In this document: positions 1-8,618 of the stretch, piece by piece
Layout of the letters: every line of letters begins with the position of its first letter
How positions within the stretch are numbered: position 1 is the stretch's first letter
Assembly (NCBI GenBank): GCA_965250115.1
Contig: CBDFNJ010000001.1
Location: forward strand, 930,001 to 994,000
Reading direction: 5' to 3'
Length of the DNA: 64,000 bases
Source: CBDFHB01 sp965250115
Lineage (GTDB): Bacteria; Acidobacteriota; Vicinamibacteria; Marinacidobacterales; SMYC01
The notes under the pieces: generated by a model
What the model was told of the DNA's origin: nothing
Database searches by the model: none
What the model saw: only the letters and a program-made list of their open reading frames with translations
Program-made: the position numbers and the translations under genes

Positions 1-17
1 GGAAGGAGAGCGAAACG

Positions 18-2237
18 ATGCTGACGGCACTGAAGCATATTCTCGAAGGCGCGCCTGCCTCCACATCGGAAGACGAGGTCCTTTCGTTCCCCGACTATCT
101 GGACTTGGTCAAGAACGAGCCGTGGATCACGCGCAACACGGTCCAGTTGCTTCACGACATGCTGCTTTCGAGTGGCGTCGAGAGGACGGTCGTTCCGGGC
201 AAGCCGATAAAGCACCGCTACAGCTTCTTCGAAGACGAAGAGCTCGTTGCCATGTACGTCGTCTTCGGCCAACAGAAGGCGAAGGCGAATCTCGTCGAGA
301 AGATCGACAATGCCTCGCGCGGCCTCGAAGCCTCGAAACGGTTGTGGATCCTCTTGGCCCCCCCCGGTGCCGCCAAATCGCGCTCGATGGATGGGATCAA
401 AACGGTGCTCAACGTCTATTCGAGAACTGACGAAGGCAAGACCTATACGGTCCTTCTGCCCACCGTTGACGAACGGCTGAAGGAAAGAGCTCTCTTCGAG
501 GAAGACGGAATCTTCTATCTTCAGGCGCCGATCTTCGAGCGACCGCTCCAGGTCATACCGCAGACCCTGAGGCCGGCTTTCATCGGCAAGCTAAACGAGC
601 TCATCGAGATCGACAATATGAAGGGCTTTTTCGATCGTCACCGGCACTACGACGGCGATTTTCGCATCAGTTCGCTGGGTCTGATCTCGCCCTTTGCCGA
701 CTTCGTCTTGAAAGACTTCATGCGAGCCAAGTCCCTCGATTTCGCGGGACTGCTGCCTTATTTGAAGGTCAAGCGCATGATCTACGATGCGCGAACCAAG
801 AATGGCATCGGCTCCTACACGCCGAGGGACGAAAAGAGTCAAGAGGCAGGGTCTCTCGTTGGCAACATCGACTACAGTCTGCTTCCGCGCTTCGGAAGCG
901 AATCGCATCCACTCGTGCACGACTACAAAGGGGAGCTCTGCGCCGGAGCCAATGGTTTCGTGGAGATTCATGAAATTCTCAAGCTCTCGGATCGCTTTCT
1001 CTACGAGCTCCTCTTCGCCACTCAGGACCGTTTCTTCAAGCCCGAAGGTCAGCCACCGATTCCCTTCAACGGCGTCATCATCGGCCATACGAATTTTCAC
1101 GAGTACAACATGTTCATGGCCAATGAGACTTTCGAGGCGCTGCGGTCTCGAACGACCTTCATCGAGATGCCGCTTTCCGTCAATTTCAAGGACGAAGAGC
1201 GTATCTACGCCTTTACTTACGCGAACGAACAGCGAAACTGGGCGACTTCGAAGAAGCACTTGGCTCACGTCGCGCCGCATAGTCTGGAGTTTCTCAGCCT
1301 CGTTGCCGCCATGACGAGACTCTACGAGTCCAAGCAGAATCCGAACTTGACGTTGCTGCAGAAAGCCCTCGTCTACGCCGGGCGAGCCGATAGTGGCGTC
1401 GACAACAACATGGCTCGGACCGTTCTCGAGGAGTTCGAGTTCGTTAAGCCATCGGAGGGCACATTCGGTCTCGATCCGCGTTTCATCCAGAACGTTTTCG
1501 AGAACACGGAGCACTTTCAGATCAACGAATATGCCGCCAACATCAACCGCTTGCAGGAAGAGGGCGGCGAGCCGGCGATGATCACCTCCATCGCGCTCCA
1601 AAACCCCTGTGTGGCGCCGATGGATCTCTATTTGAGAACCGAGAACGCCCTGAAGGAGACCGTCGCCAACAACAAGGCCAAGCTGGGCCACTTCGTGGAG
1701 AAGGTCCTGCCGCAGGCCAAGCAGTGGATCCTGAGTCAGATCTCGACGGATGTCTATGGCTCGGTGCTCAGGGACGAGTCGGTCGTGGAGAGCACGTGGA
1801 AGAAGTACACCGATCACGTTCGCGCTTACGTGCACAATACCAAAGTCAAGCACGAGGTCACGCATGCCGACGTACAGCCGGACGAGAAGTTCATGCAGGC
1901 TATCGAACAGTATCTCGGAATCGCCGAGAAGGACGTCTTTCGCAAGGAGCTCAGCGACGCCATCGCGAGCGTGAGCTATTCCGTGCTTCTGGCCGACGAG
2001 CCGTCATATCAAAGCGCGATTCGGCAAGACGTCTTCGAGAACGAGTTCAAATCGAGCGAGAACATCAAGCTCCTCGGATGGATCAAGAGCGGCTCGAGTG
2101 CGGCCGGAGTGCACTCGAAGGAACAGGAACAACTCAACGAGACCGTCAAGTACTTGATGGAGAACCTGGGCTATTGCGGAAAGTGCGCCTTTCAGGCCTT
2201 GACCATCACCGCAAGCTCGACCAGCATCCTCGATTGA
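18..2237 (+). CDS. prkA: PrkA-family serine protein kinase (first copy)
   Basis: PrkA (YeaG) family protein kinase: an AAA+ ATPase module followed by a kinase-like C-terminal module, cytoplasmic, 739 aa (E. coli YeaG is about 644). The family acts in stress, starvation or sporulation responses; the substrates here are unknown. The P-loop at residues 114-121 reads APPGAAKS. The lysine is kept, but the glycine normally before it is Ala, so ATP use may be altered. The ATG at 18 follows GGAAGGAG, so the start is firm. It is the first of four same-strand genes with DUF444, SpoVR and a second PrkA; 27 bases separate it from the next gene. The promoter lies outside the window. Confidence 0.9.
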   Translation: MLTALKHILEGAPASTSEDEVLSFPDYLDLVKNEPWITRNTVQLLHDMLLSSGVERTVVPGKPIKHRYSFFEDEELVAMYVVFGQQKAKANLVEKIDNASRGLEASKRLWILLAPPGAAKSRSMDGIKTVLNVYSRTDEGKTYTVLLPTVDERLKERALFEEDGIFYLQAPIFERPLQVIPQTLRPAFIGKLNELIEIDNMKGFFDRHRHYDGDFRISSLGLISPFADFVLKDFMRAKSLDFAGLLPYLKVKRMIYDARTKNGIGSYTPRDEKSQEAGSLVGNIDYSLLPRFGSESHPLVHDYKGELCAGANGFVEIHEILKLSDRFLYELLFATQDRFFKPEGQPPIPFNGVIIGHTNFHEYNMFMANETFEALRSRTTFIEMPLSVNFKDEERIYAFTYANEQRNWATSKKHLAHVAPHSLEFLSLVAAMTRLYESKQNPNLTLLQKALVYAGRADSGVDNNMARTVLEEFEFVKPSEGTFGLDPRFIQNVFENTEHFQINEYAANINRLQEEGGEPAMITSIALQNPCVAPMDLYLRTENALKETVANNKAKLGHFVEKVLPQAKQWILSQISTDVYGSVLRDESVVESTWKKYTDHVRAYVHNTKVKHEVTHADVQPDEKFMQAIEQYLGIAEKDVFRKELSDAIASVSYSVLLADEPSYQSAIRQDVFENEFKSSENIKLLGWIKSGSSAAGVHSKEQEQLNETVKYLMENLGYCGKCAFQALTITASSTSILD

Positions 2238-2264
2238 CGTAACAACGGGAGGGAGCGCTCAGCG

Positions 2265-3332
2265 ATGGCGGATGTCACCATCTCCTCCGACGAGTCCGAG
2301 GGTCTGTTCAACGAATTCATTCGAGACCAGCTCGAAGACATCCTCGACGACGTCATCAACAAAGGCGATCTGGACCGCTTCGACGATCGCGGCAGCGATA
2401 TCATCGTCGAGATCGACGACATCGTTCCGCCGACTTTCGTCTATGGAGACGAGCCGGGCGGCCTTGGCTCGGGCGCGGGCCAGGGGCCCGGCGGTGAAAA
2501 GGGAACGCTGCGCTTCCGCATTTCTTTCGAGGCCTTCATGGAGCTCGTTGGGCAGAAGCTTCGCCTGCCCAACCTCATCAAGGAGGGAGAGGGCCGTATC
2601 AAGGAGTTTTCCTATAACTTCAAGACCTGCGGGCAGGTGGGCGTGATTCTGGACAAACGCCGCACTTTCAAGAGGGCGATGCGATCCAGCGTGGGCCTCG
2701 GAATCTACGATCCCTCGGAAGGCAGGTTCGAGGTGCAAGTGAGACGGCGCGACCGGCGTTTCAAAGTGCCGCAGAGGGAGGAGAAGCCTCGTCACCGCGC
2801 GGTGGTCTTCTACATGGGCGATATCTCCTATTCGACTTATGGTGAGCGATTGGAGATGGAAAAACGATTGGTGAACTTCATTCACCAGTGGCTCGATTTC
2901 AACTATGGAGCCGGAAACGTCGAGCACCGATTCTTCGTTCACGACGTCGAGGCCCACGAAGTGGCGCCGACGGACTTTTACAAGGTCTCGAATGCGGGCG
3001 GCACGCGTGCGTCGATCGTCTTCGAGCTCGTCTCCCAGATCGCTTTCAACGAGTACGCCCCGGCCTCCACGAACTTCTACGGGTTCTATTTCGGAGACGG
3101 TGAGGTCTTCGAGGAGGATGCGAAGCGAATCGTCGAGATACTCTCCGACGACATGAAGGACAAGTTCAATCGCGTCGGTATCGTCGAAGTCAAGCCGAGC
3201 CAGTTCAGCTACCTGAACCGCGAGATCAAGCGGGAGTTCGAGAAGGACCCCATCATACGTATGGGTACCTTGCGGCAACGAACCGAGACCGTCGAAGTCA
3301 TCAGGAACCTGTTCGGGGAGCCCGATGCGTAG
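2265..3332 (+). CDS. yeaH: DUF444 / YeaH-YhbH family protein
   Basis: 355-aa protein of the YeaH/YhbH (DUF444) family, which is encoded next to PrkA and SpoVR in many bacteria and thought to act with the kinase. The N-terminal third is acidic (residues ~1-55), then a Gly-rich linker (GGLGSGAGQGPGG). The C-terminal half is VWA-like: around residue 186 it reads GDISYST, keeping the D-x-S-x-S metal-site pattern, and GGTRAS follows around residue 245 where family members have GGT. GGGAGG precedes the ATG. Its end overlaps the SpoVR start by 8 bases, so the two are probably translationally coupled. The molecular function is not known. Confidence 0.9.
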   Translation: MADVTISSDESEGLFNEFIRDQLEDILDDVINKGDLDRFDDRGSDIIVEIDDIVPPTFVYGDEPGGLGSGAGQGPGGEKGTLRFRISFEAFMELVGQKLRLPNLIKEGEGRIKEFSYNFKTCGQVGVILDKRRTFKRAMRSSVGLGIYDPSEGRFEVQVRRRDRRFKVPQREEKPRHRAVVFYMGDISYSTYGERLEMEKRLVNFIHQWLDFNYGAGNVEHRFFVHDVEAHEVAPTDFYKVSNAGGTRASIVFELVSQIAFNEYAPASTNFYGFYFGDGEVFEEDAKRIVEILSDDMKDKFNRVGIVEVKPSQFSYLNREIKREFEKDPIIRMGTLRQRTETVEVIRNLFGEPDA

Positions 3333-4953
3333 CATCCACACCGATGGCGTACTGTCCGAGCTCGAAGAGCGGGTGCTCCATTATGCGAAGGCCTTCGACC
3401 GCAAGCTTCCTGAGATAAGGTTCTTCATCCTCGAGCGACTCGAGTTCGCTTCCCTGCTCGAAAAAGACGTCTACCCGACGAGCCCGATCAATATCTTGGA
3501 AGGCAAGCGGATGGTGCACAAGAAGCACGCCATCGAAACCGGATTGGACTCGTCGCTCTACTATGAGGTCGTGCAAACGGGGAACCCGTCCTAAGCCTAT
3601 CTCAACAGCACCAATAGCCCCGTAACCCAGGCGTCAGTCATGGCCCACGTCGTGGGACATTGTGAGTTCTCCGAACGGAACGTGTTGCACGATTCCGAGG
3701 AGAACCGAAGCGAATACGTGATGTTTCTCGCGAGGAAGGTCGCGCGGGCCCGCCAACAAATGGGAGAGCGGGACTACGTCGAATATTGGAACGCGGTCGA
3801 ATCGACCAGCGGTCTAACCGCCCCGAACTCGCAGTACAATCTGGAACGCGCCACCGAGTCCGAGTCCACCATCAGCGCCGAGTACCAGCCTTCGACGAGC
3901 GAAAGGGAGAAGCAATCGTCACAGGCGGTCGTTCCGGTCTTCGACACCCTGACGAAAATCCTCGAGGGATCGGGTGAAGGGAGCGCCTTCGATACCGAGC
4001 TCCGGAAACGTCGACGGAGCGAGAGCATGAGCCGGAAGGGCTATGTCTTGACGACGCCTTGCCAGGACGTCCTGGCCTTCCTGCAGCATTACGCGCCGAC
4101 GAGTCGCGCGGAGCGCACCATCCTCGATTACAAGTACGTCACCAAAGCACCCCAGGACTTCGTCATGCGGACTCAGATCATGAACGAGGGCTGGGCCATG
4201 TATTGGGAAAAGAAGATCATGTTCGCGCTCTTCGAGGAGAGGGCCGTCAAGGGCATCATCGATTACTCGCGCGTGTTCTCGAACGTCTGCCAACCCCGTC
4301 CCTACTTCCAGCGCAACCCCTATCACCTCGGCTACAACCTCTGGTGCACCATCGAGCAGCTCTATCGTGACGGCAAAGTGAGTCTCGACTACCGAGAGGA
4401 GACCGACCGCGAAAAGAAAGATGCCTGGAGCCAGAAGGGTACCGTCGATCCGATCACAGCGATGGGACATCTCGTGGACTCGGTCACCGATTACGAGTTC
4501 TTGAGGCGGTTTCTTACGCCTCGACTCATTCACGAGTTGCACTTGAATCGAATCGACCGCCGGACCGCGGAGCGACTGGGGATCAAGGACGCCGACGCGG
4601 TCCAGCAGAACGAACGTTTTGTGTGGCTCGACCCGGAGCCCATCAAGGACGAGATGCTGGCTTTCTATACGCACTTCTATCGGCCGCGCATCTATATCAT
4701 CGACTCCGATTTCCAGGACGGCGGGCTGCTCTTGTACCATCGGGACGATGGACCAGCGCTCAAAAAAGACTGGATCCGGCCGACGCTTCGCAACCTGAAC
4801 TTGATCTGGAAGGCGCCCGTGGCGCTGCTTACGAAGGACCAGCTCTTCGCGGTTACCGGAAATCAGTACAAGAGCGAGGAAGTCAAACCGATTCCGTTTG
4901 AACAAGTCGTCGAGCGGATGCGGAAAGGCGAGAAGCCGTTTCGGGGGAACTAG
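3325..4953 (+). pseudogene. spoVR: SpoVR family protein, interrupted by in-frame TAA
   Basis: The frame from ATG 3325 to TAG 4951-4953 is a full-length SpoVR/YcgB protein (542 codons; YcgB is about 510 aa) except for TAA at codon 90 (3592-3594). The first part has the N-terminal family region and ends ...QTGNPS. The frame resumes at once as AYLNSTNSPVTQASV then MAHVVGHCEFSERN, matching the family's ...YAYL...MAHVxGHxxFxxN. The TAA sits where the family has Tyr (TAC/TAT), so one base change explains it. The C-terminal hallmark IMNEGWAMYW is present. A product of 437 aa could start at ATG 3640 but would lack the conserved N-terminus. It is either a real nonsense mutation or a sequence error. 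SpoVR is linked to cortex formation in Bacillus; its role in Gram-negatives is unclear. Confidence 0.88.
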
Positions 4954-4984
4954 AGGGACAGAGGGCACGAGGGAAGGAAACGGG

Positions 4985-7471
4985 ATGGATCTTCGCAGCT
5001 TTTTGGGCGGCAGTCGATCGAGTAGCCTCAGATTCTCGGAGTTCATAGACGCCTTCGTCGCCGACCCTCAAGGATGTCTGCGGACGAGCTCGATGCTCAT
5101 TTACGAGGCGATTCAGCACTTCGGCTTCGAGGTCGTCGTTCGAAGTGGAGAGCCGGCCGTCAGCTACAACGTGTTCAAGGACCCGTTCTCAGGGGGGACG
5201 AACGCGGTTTTTGGTCAGGAATACTGCATCAAGCAGATCGTCGACGTCATCGAGTCGGTGGGGAAGGAATCGAGCCCTCAGCGCGGTATCGTGCTCGTTG
5301 GCCCGCCCGCCTCGGGTAAGACAAACATGGTCGACCTCATCAGTCTCGCTCTCGAAGAGTATTCCAAGCACGCCAAGGTGAAGCTCTATTCGTTCTATTT
5401 CCGTTTCGAGAACAACGAACGTGTCGTGGAGTTTCGCCCGAAGTTTCGCCACAACCCGATTCTGCTGTTTCCGACGAGCCTCCAGCTCGACGGGCAAACC
5501 ACCCATCCACGCCAGGAGTTCTTCGAGTTCATCAATCGAGAGCGGCCCCCCGAGCAGCGCATAGTTTTTCCGACGTTCTATCAGAATGCTACCGTCGACA
5601 AACGCAGCCTCGACAATATCGAAAAGCTGATGCAGAACCCGCAGAACCAGGGCAAAACCTTGTTCGATATTCTCGAGGAGTACGTCCGGGTCGAGGAGGT
5701 CGACTTTTCGAATGCCCAGGCGAAGGGAATCGCCAATATCGACGACATGACGCAGCTACACGTCGATGTGCGTCCCGTGAGCCTCGGCGAAGACCACCGC
5801 GCAGTGGTCAACGAGCACCTCCCGGGCGCTTATCTCTATCAGTACCAGGGCGCGATGGTTTCGGCGAATCGAGGCCTTCTCCATATCCATGACGCTTTCG
5901 GAGGGGAAGACGACAGTGGGCCGAGCGAGGAAGCCTACAAGCCTCTCCTGATGTTGTTGGGTAGCGGTAAAGCTTCCATCGAGTCCACACAGACGCCGAT
6001 AGACACGACCGTGATCGCGACGACGAATCTGGAAGAGATGACGCGGCTCGAGCACCAGTTGACCTCGTCCAAGCTGCTCGATCGGATCGACGAGATACCG
6101 GTGAACTACCTTCTCGACGCCTACTCCGAGATGGACATTCTCAAACGGGACATGTCGAACATCCGGGACAAATACGACGTCGATCCCAACCTTCTCCGGA
6201 TTGCAACGTGCTTTTCCGTCCTGACCCGGCTCTTGCCGCCCAAGAAGGTACCGCCTCTGGCGATCTGGAGCGAGCAGAAAAAGAGCTTCTACTATTCGAT
6301 CACACCCGAACAGAAACTCTTCATCTATACGGCCCAACCGGGAGATCCCCTGGCGACGATCAAGAAACTTCCGGAGTGGCATCCGTTTAGAAGCGAGCTC
6401 ATCCGCCTCGGCGTCGATATTCGCCAGCTCGAACGCCATGAGTCGCTCATCGCGCAGCAGCCGGATCGGATCACGTTGGAGCAGTCTGGCGTTTTTGACT
6501 CGGATCAGCTCAAGATGATCGACGACGATTTCATGCGTGCCCTGTGGAGTGAGCACTACCCCTACGAAGGCAAATACGGGATCTCGGTCCGCCAGCTCCA
6601 AAACTTGATGCGCGATACGATCTCGAACTCGAACGGGTTCCGCGTTCACGTGGGAACGTTCTTCAGTCATCTGAAGAAGGCGCTGAGTGACGGACCTGCG
6701 CTTCATCGCTGGCTTTCGATGGACGAGAAGTACCGGAAAGATCGAGAGCCGTGCGAGAAACGCTCTATCGGTGAAAGCGTCTTCGACGAGGGCGAGGGGG
6801 ATTACGGGGACTACCGGGGCCTCGTCAAGGTCTCCCAGGCGATCTATAACGACCTCATTCGCCGTGAGATCACGGTGGCGACCGTCAACCGAGATCCCCT
6901 GGAGATCGCCGTCGATCTGAGAAAGTACGTCCAGCACGTCCTTCTACAACGAGCGCGCGAGAACCGTGCCTTCGCGCACATCATGATCCGCCGTTTCACC
7001 TATTTCGACCCCGTCACGGGCGAGAAGGTCGAGGAAGCGGACACCAAGTACATGACCTCCATCGAGCGCATTCTCGCGCCTGGCGTCCTTCCCGAGGTCT
7101 ACCGTCGGGATGTGGCGGAGCGCTTCCTCGACATGAACGATAGCGGGGAGTTGTCGCTCGAGGAAGGGAAGTCGGTCGTGAGCTCGCGCAGCGATGCCTT
7201 CCTCACCTGTTTCAACCAGGAATACCAGCGACTTCTCTCCCATCGGCGTACGATCGGCGACATCAACCCCGAAGAGCTCCGCGACGCGCTATTTCAGCGC
7301 CGCGTCAATCCCGAGAAATACGACACCTACGAGGACAAGGTCCGCAAGTACACCGAGGAAATTCTCCTCAACATGAACCGCCGCTTCGGCTACTCCAAGG
7401 AAAGCGCCCTCGACACCATCCTCTTCGCGCTGCGCAAACACGTCATCGACTTCGCCGACATCATCAGCTAG
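4985..7471 (+). CDS. prkA: PrkA-family serine protein kinase (second copy, with EF-hand-like loop)
   Basis: Second PrkA-type kinase, 828 aa, longer than and only distantly similar to the first. The P-loop is intact: GPPASGKT at residues 106-113. The AAA+ module runs to about residue 430, followed by a long C-terminal region. Residues 716-727 read DMNDSGELSLEE, which matches a canonical EF-hand calcium loop (D1, N3, S5, G6, hydrophobic 8, E12). ATG 4985 is preferred over an upstream in-frame ATG at 4898 inside spoVR because AGGGAAGGAAACGGG precedes it and the protein then begins without the odd Gly/Arg-rich extension. It starts 31 bases after spoVR, so it is probably in the same operon. Confidence 0.87.
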   Translation: MDLRSFLGGSRSSSLRFSEFIDAFVADPQGCLRTSSMLIYEAIQHFGFEVVVRSGEPAVSYNVFKDPFSGGTNAVFGQEYCIKQIVDVIESVGKESSPQRGIVLVGPPASGKTNMVDLISLALEEYSKHAKVKLYSFYFRFENNERVVEFRPKFRHNPILLFPTSLQLDGQTTHPRQEFFEFINRERPPEQRIVFPTFYQNATVDKRSLDNIEKLMQNPQNQGKTLFDILEEYVRVEEVDFSNAQAKGIANIDDMTQLHVDVRPVSLGEDHRAVVNEHLPGAYLYQYQGAMVSANRGLLHIHDAFGGEDDSGPSEEAYKPLLMLLGSGKASIESTQTPIDTTVIATTNLEEMTRLEHQLTSSKLLDRIDEIPVNYLLDAYSEMDILKRDMSNIRDKYDVDPNLLRIATCFSVLTRLLPPKKVPPLAIWSEQKKSFYYSITPEQKLFIYTAQPGDPLATIKKLPEWHPFRSELIRLGVDIRQLERHESLIAQQPDRITLEQSGVFDSDQLKMIDDDFMRALWSEHYPYEGKYGISVRQLQNLMRDTISNSNGFRVHVGTFFSHLKKALSDGPALHRWLSMDEKYRKDREPCEKRSIGESVFDEGEGDYGDYRGLVKVSQAIYNDLIRREITVATVNRDPLEIAVDLRKYVQHVLLQRARENRAFAHIMIRRFTYFDPVTGEKVEEADTKYMTSIERILAPGVLPEVYRRDVAERFLDMNDSGELSLEEGKSVVSSRSDAFLTCFNQEYQRLLSHRRTIGDINPEELRDALFQRRVNPEKYDTYEDKVRKYTEEILLNMNRRFGYSKESALDTILFALRKHVIDFADIIS

Positions 7472-7476
7472 AACCT

Positions 7477-7581
7477 GGGGTCAGTCCTGAACAACTTGAC
7501 TTCCAGAGAGAAGACGTTTGCTCTAAGTGATTCAAGGGCAACGTCTTCGGCCCGAGAGTCAAGTTGTTCAGGACTGACCCC
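7477..7581. repeat. 105-bp palindromic (REP/MITE-like) element
   Basis: Perfect 25-bp inverted repeats (7477-7501 and 7557-7581, beginning GGGGTCAGTCCTGAAC) enclose a second 9-bp inverted repeat (7510-7518 GAAGACGTT with 7540-7548 AACGTCTTC). The whole would fold as one long hairpin. It lies 5 bases after the PrkA operon stop. It has no T-run, so it looks less like a simple terminator than a REP-type or MITE element; GGGGTCAG... ends are common in palindromic repeats mobilised by REP-associated transposases (recollection, not searched). Confidence 0.8.
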
Positions 7582-7613
7582 CTGCTCTCCGCTCGCCTTC
7601 CGCGCTGAGGGAC

Positions 7614-7619
7614 TATCAT
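7614..7619 (+). promoter_or_regulatory. Putative -10 box (leaderless) of GT9 gene
   Basis: TATCAT ends six bases before the GTG start at 7626, so transcription would begin at or next to the start codon. No clear -35 box was seen. Confidence 0.4.
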
Positions 7620-7625
7620 AGCGAG

Positions 7626-8618
7626 GTGAGACTCCTCGTCGTCCGCGCCGGCGCCCTCGGCGATACGCTCATGGTGACACCGCTACTGCGAGCCATGGGC
7701 AACGCATACCCGGAGGCCGAGATCGACGTCCTCGCTTCCGCCTCGGCAGCTCCTATCCTCGAGCACCACCCCTTGATTCGACGCCTCGACATCCTGAAGT
7801 GGCGGAACTTCCCTTATTTGCTCTCGCGCGAGAAGCACGCCCTGGTTCGTCGTCTCGGGGAAGCGAGCTACGACCTCGCGGTTCTTCTCGAGCGGGCACC
7901 CCACTACCGGGAGCTTCTGACTCGAGCCGCGATTCGCGACGTCCGGAGTTTTCGGGAAGTGCCCTTCGACCCCGAAGCGCATGCCATCGAGAACTACTTG
8001 CGGGTCGCGCACTTGGACCCAACGATCGCGTCGCACGATATGGAGGCGTTTCTCACTGAAGAGGATCGAGCTCGTGCCCGTGATCTCCTTTCTGGTCTCG
8101 ACCCGCCCCGCATCGGAATTCACCTCGGCTATGGTCCAGGCAGCAAGAAGAAGAATCAGACCGCGCGTCTCAAGGGCTGGCCGATCGACCACTTCGCGCG
8201 TCTGTCGAGAAGCCTTACCGAGCGCGGTGCTGCCCTCGTTTTCACGGGCTCGAAGGCGGATCGAGAGGACGTCGCGCGCGTCGCGCCCGAGAGCGCTCTC
8301 GACCTCTCGGGCCAAACGACGGTTCGCGAGCTCGGCGCGGTGATCGAGAAGCTCGAGCTTTTTATCTCCGTCGACTCGGGGCCAGCGCATCTGGCCGCCG
8401 CCGTCGGGACACCCCTCGTTGTTCTCTGGGGTCCAGCGATCTACGAGCAGGTGCGACCCGTCTCCTCGAGGAGCGCTATCCGGCTGCTCCGTCACGTCGT
8501 GCCCTGCGCGCCTTGCTACGACACGCCCTTGATGAAGTCGTGCCGACGCAACCTGTGTATGGAGGGGATCGAGCCGGACGCAGTCCTCGCCGTCGCGAGC
8601 GAGCTCGTGGGACTCTAA
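7626..8618 (+). CDS. Glycosyltransferase family 9 (heptosyltransferase-like)
   Basis: 330-aa GT9 / ADP-heptose:LPS heptosyltransferase-like protein, probably adding sugars to the LPS core at the inner face of the cytoplasmic membrane. It opens with the typical MRLLVVRAGALGDTLMVTP (GxLGD in the first nucleotide-fold loop), has GIHLGYGPGSKKKNQ in the second domain, and ends with the donor-binding SVDSGPAHLAAAVGTPLVVLWG. It starts with GTG and has no evident Shine-Dalgarno site. The final 143 bases overlap the 3' end of the opposing sirtuin gene. Sugar specificity cannot be told from sequence. There are no other LPS genes nearby. Confidence 0.85.
   Translation: MRLLVVRAGALGDTLMVTPLLRAMGNAYPEAEIDVLASASAAPILEHHPLIRRLDILKWRNFPYLLSREKHALVRRLGEASYDLAVLLERAPHYRELLTRAAIRDVRSFREVPFDPEAHAIENYLRVAHLDPTIASHDMEAFLTEEDRARARDLLSGLDPPRIGIHLGYGPGSKKKNQTARLKGWPIDHFARLSRSLTERGAALVFTGSKADREDVARVAPESALDLSGQTTVRELGAVIEKLELFISVDSGPAHLAAAVGTPLVVLWGPAIYEQVRPVSSRSAIRLLRHVVPCAPCYDTPLMKSCRRNLCMEGIEPDAVLAVASELVGL

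Noticed and set aside
591..1865. Long open frame on the minus strand (424 codons) opposite the first PrkA
   Set aside because: Antisense shadow of a strongly conserved gene; no motif, and GC-rich codon use opens such frames.
3325..4953. Stop-codon reassignment (TAA as Tyr) or programmed readthrough in spoVR
   Set aside because: TAA terminates other genes here and no other gene has an internal TAA; there is no visible recoding hairpin just after the stop.
3919..5046. 375-codon minus-strand frame across spoVR
   Set aside because: Antisense to SpoVR; no recognisable domain or start signal.
5756..6937. 393-codon minus-strand frame opposite the second PrkA
   Set aside because: Antisense shadow; no Shine-Dalgarno site, no family motif.
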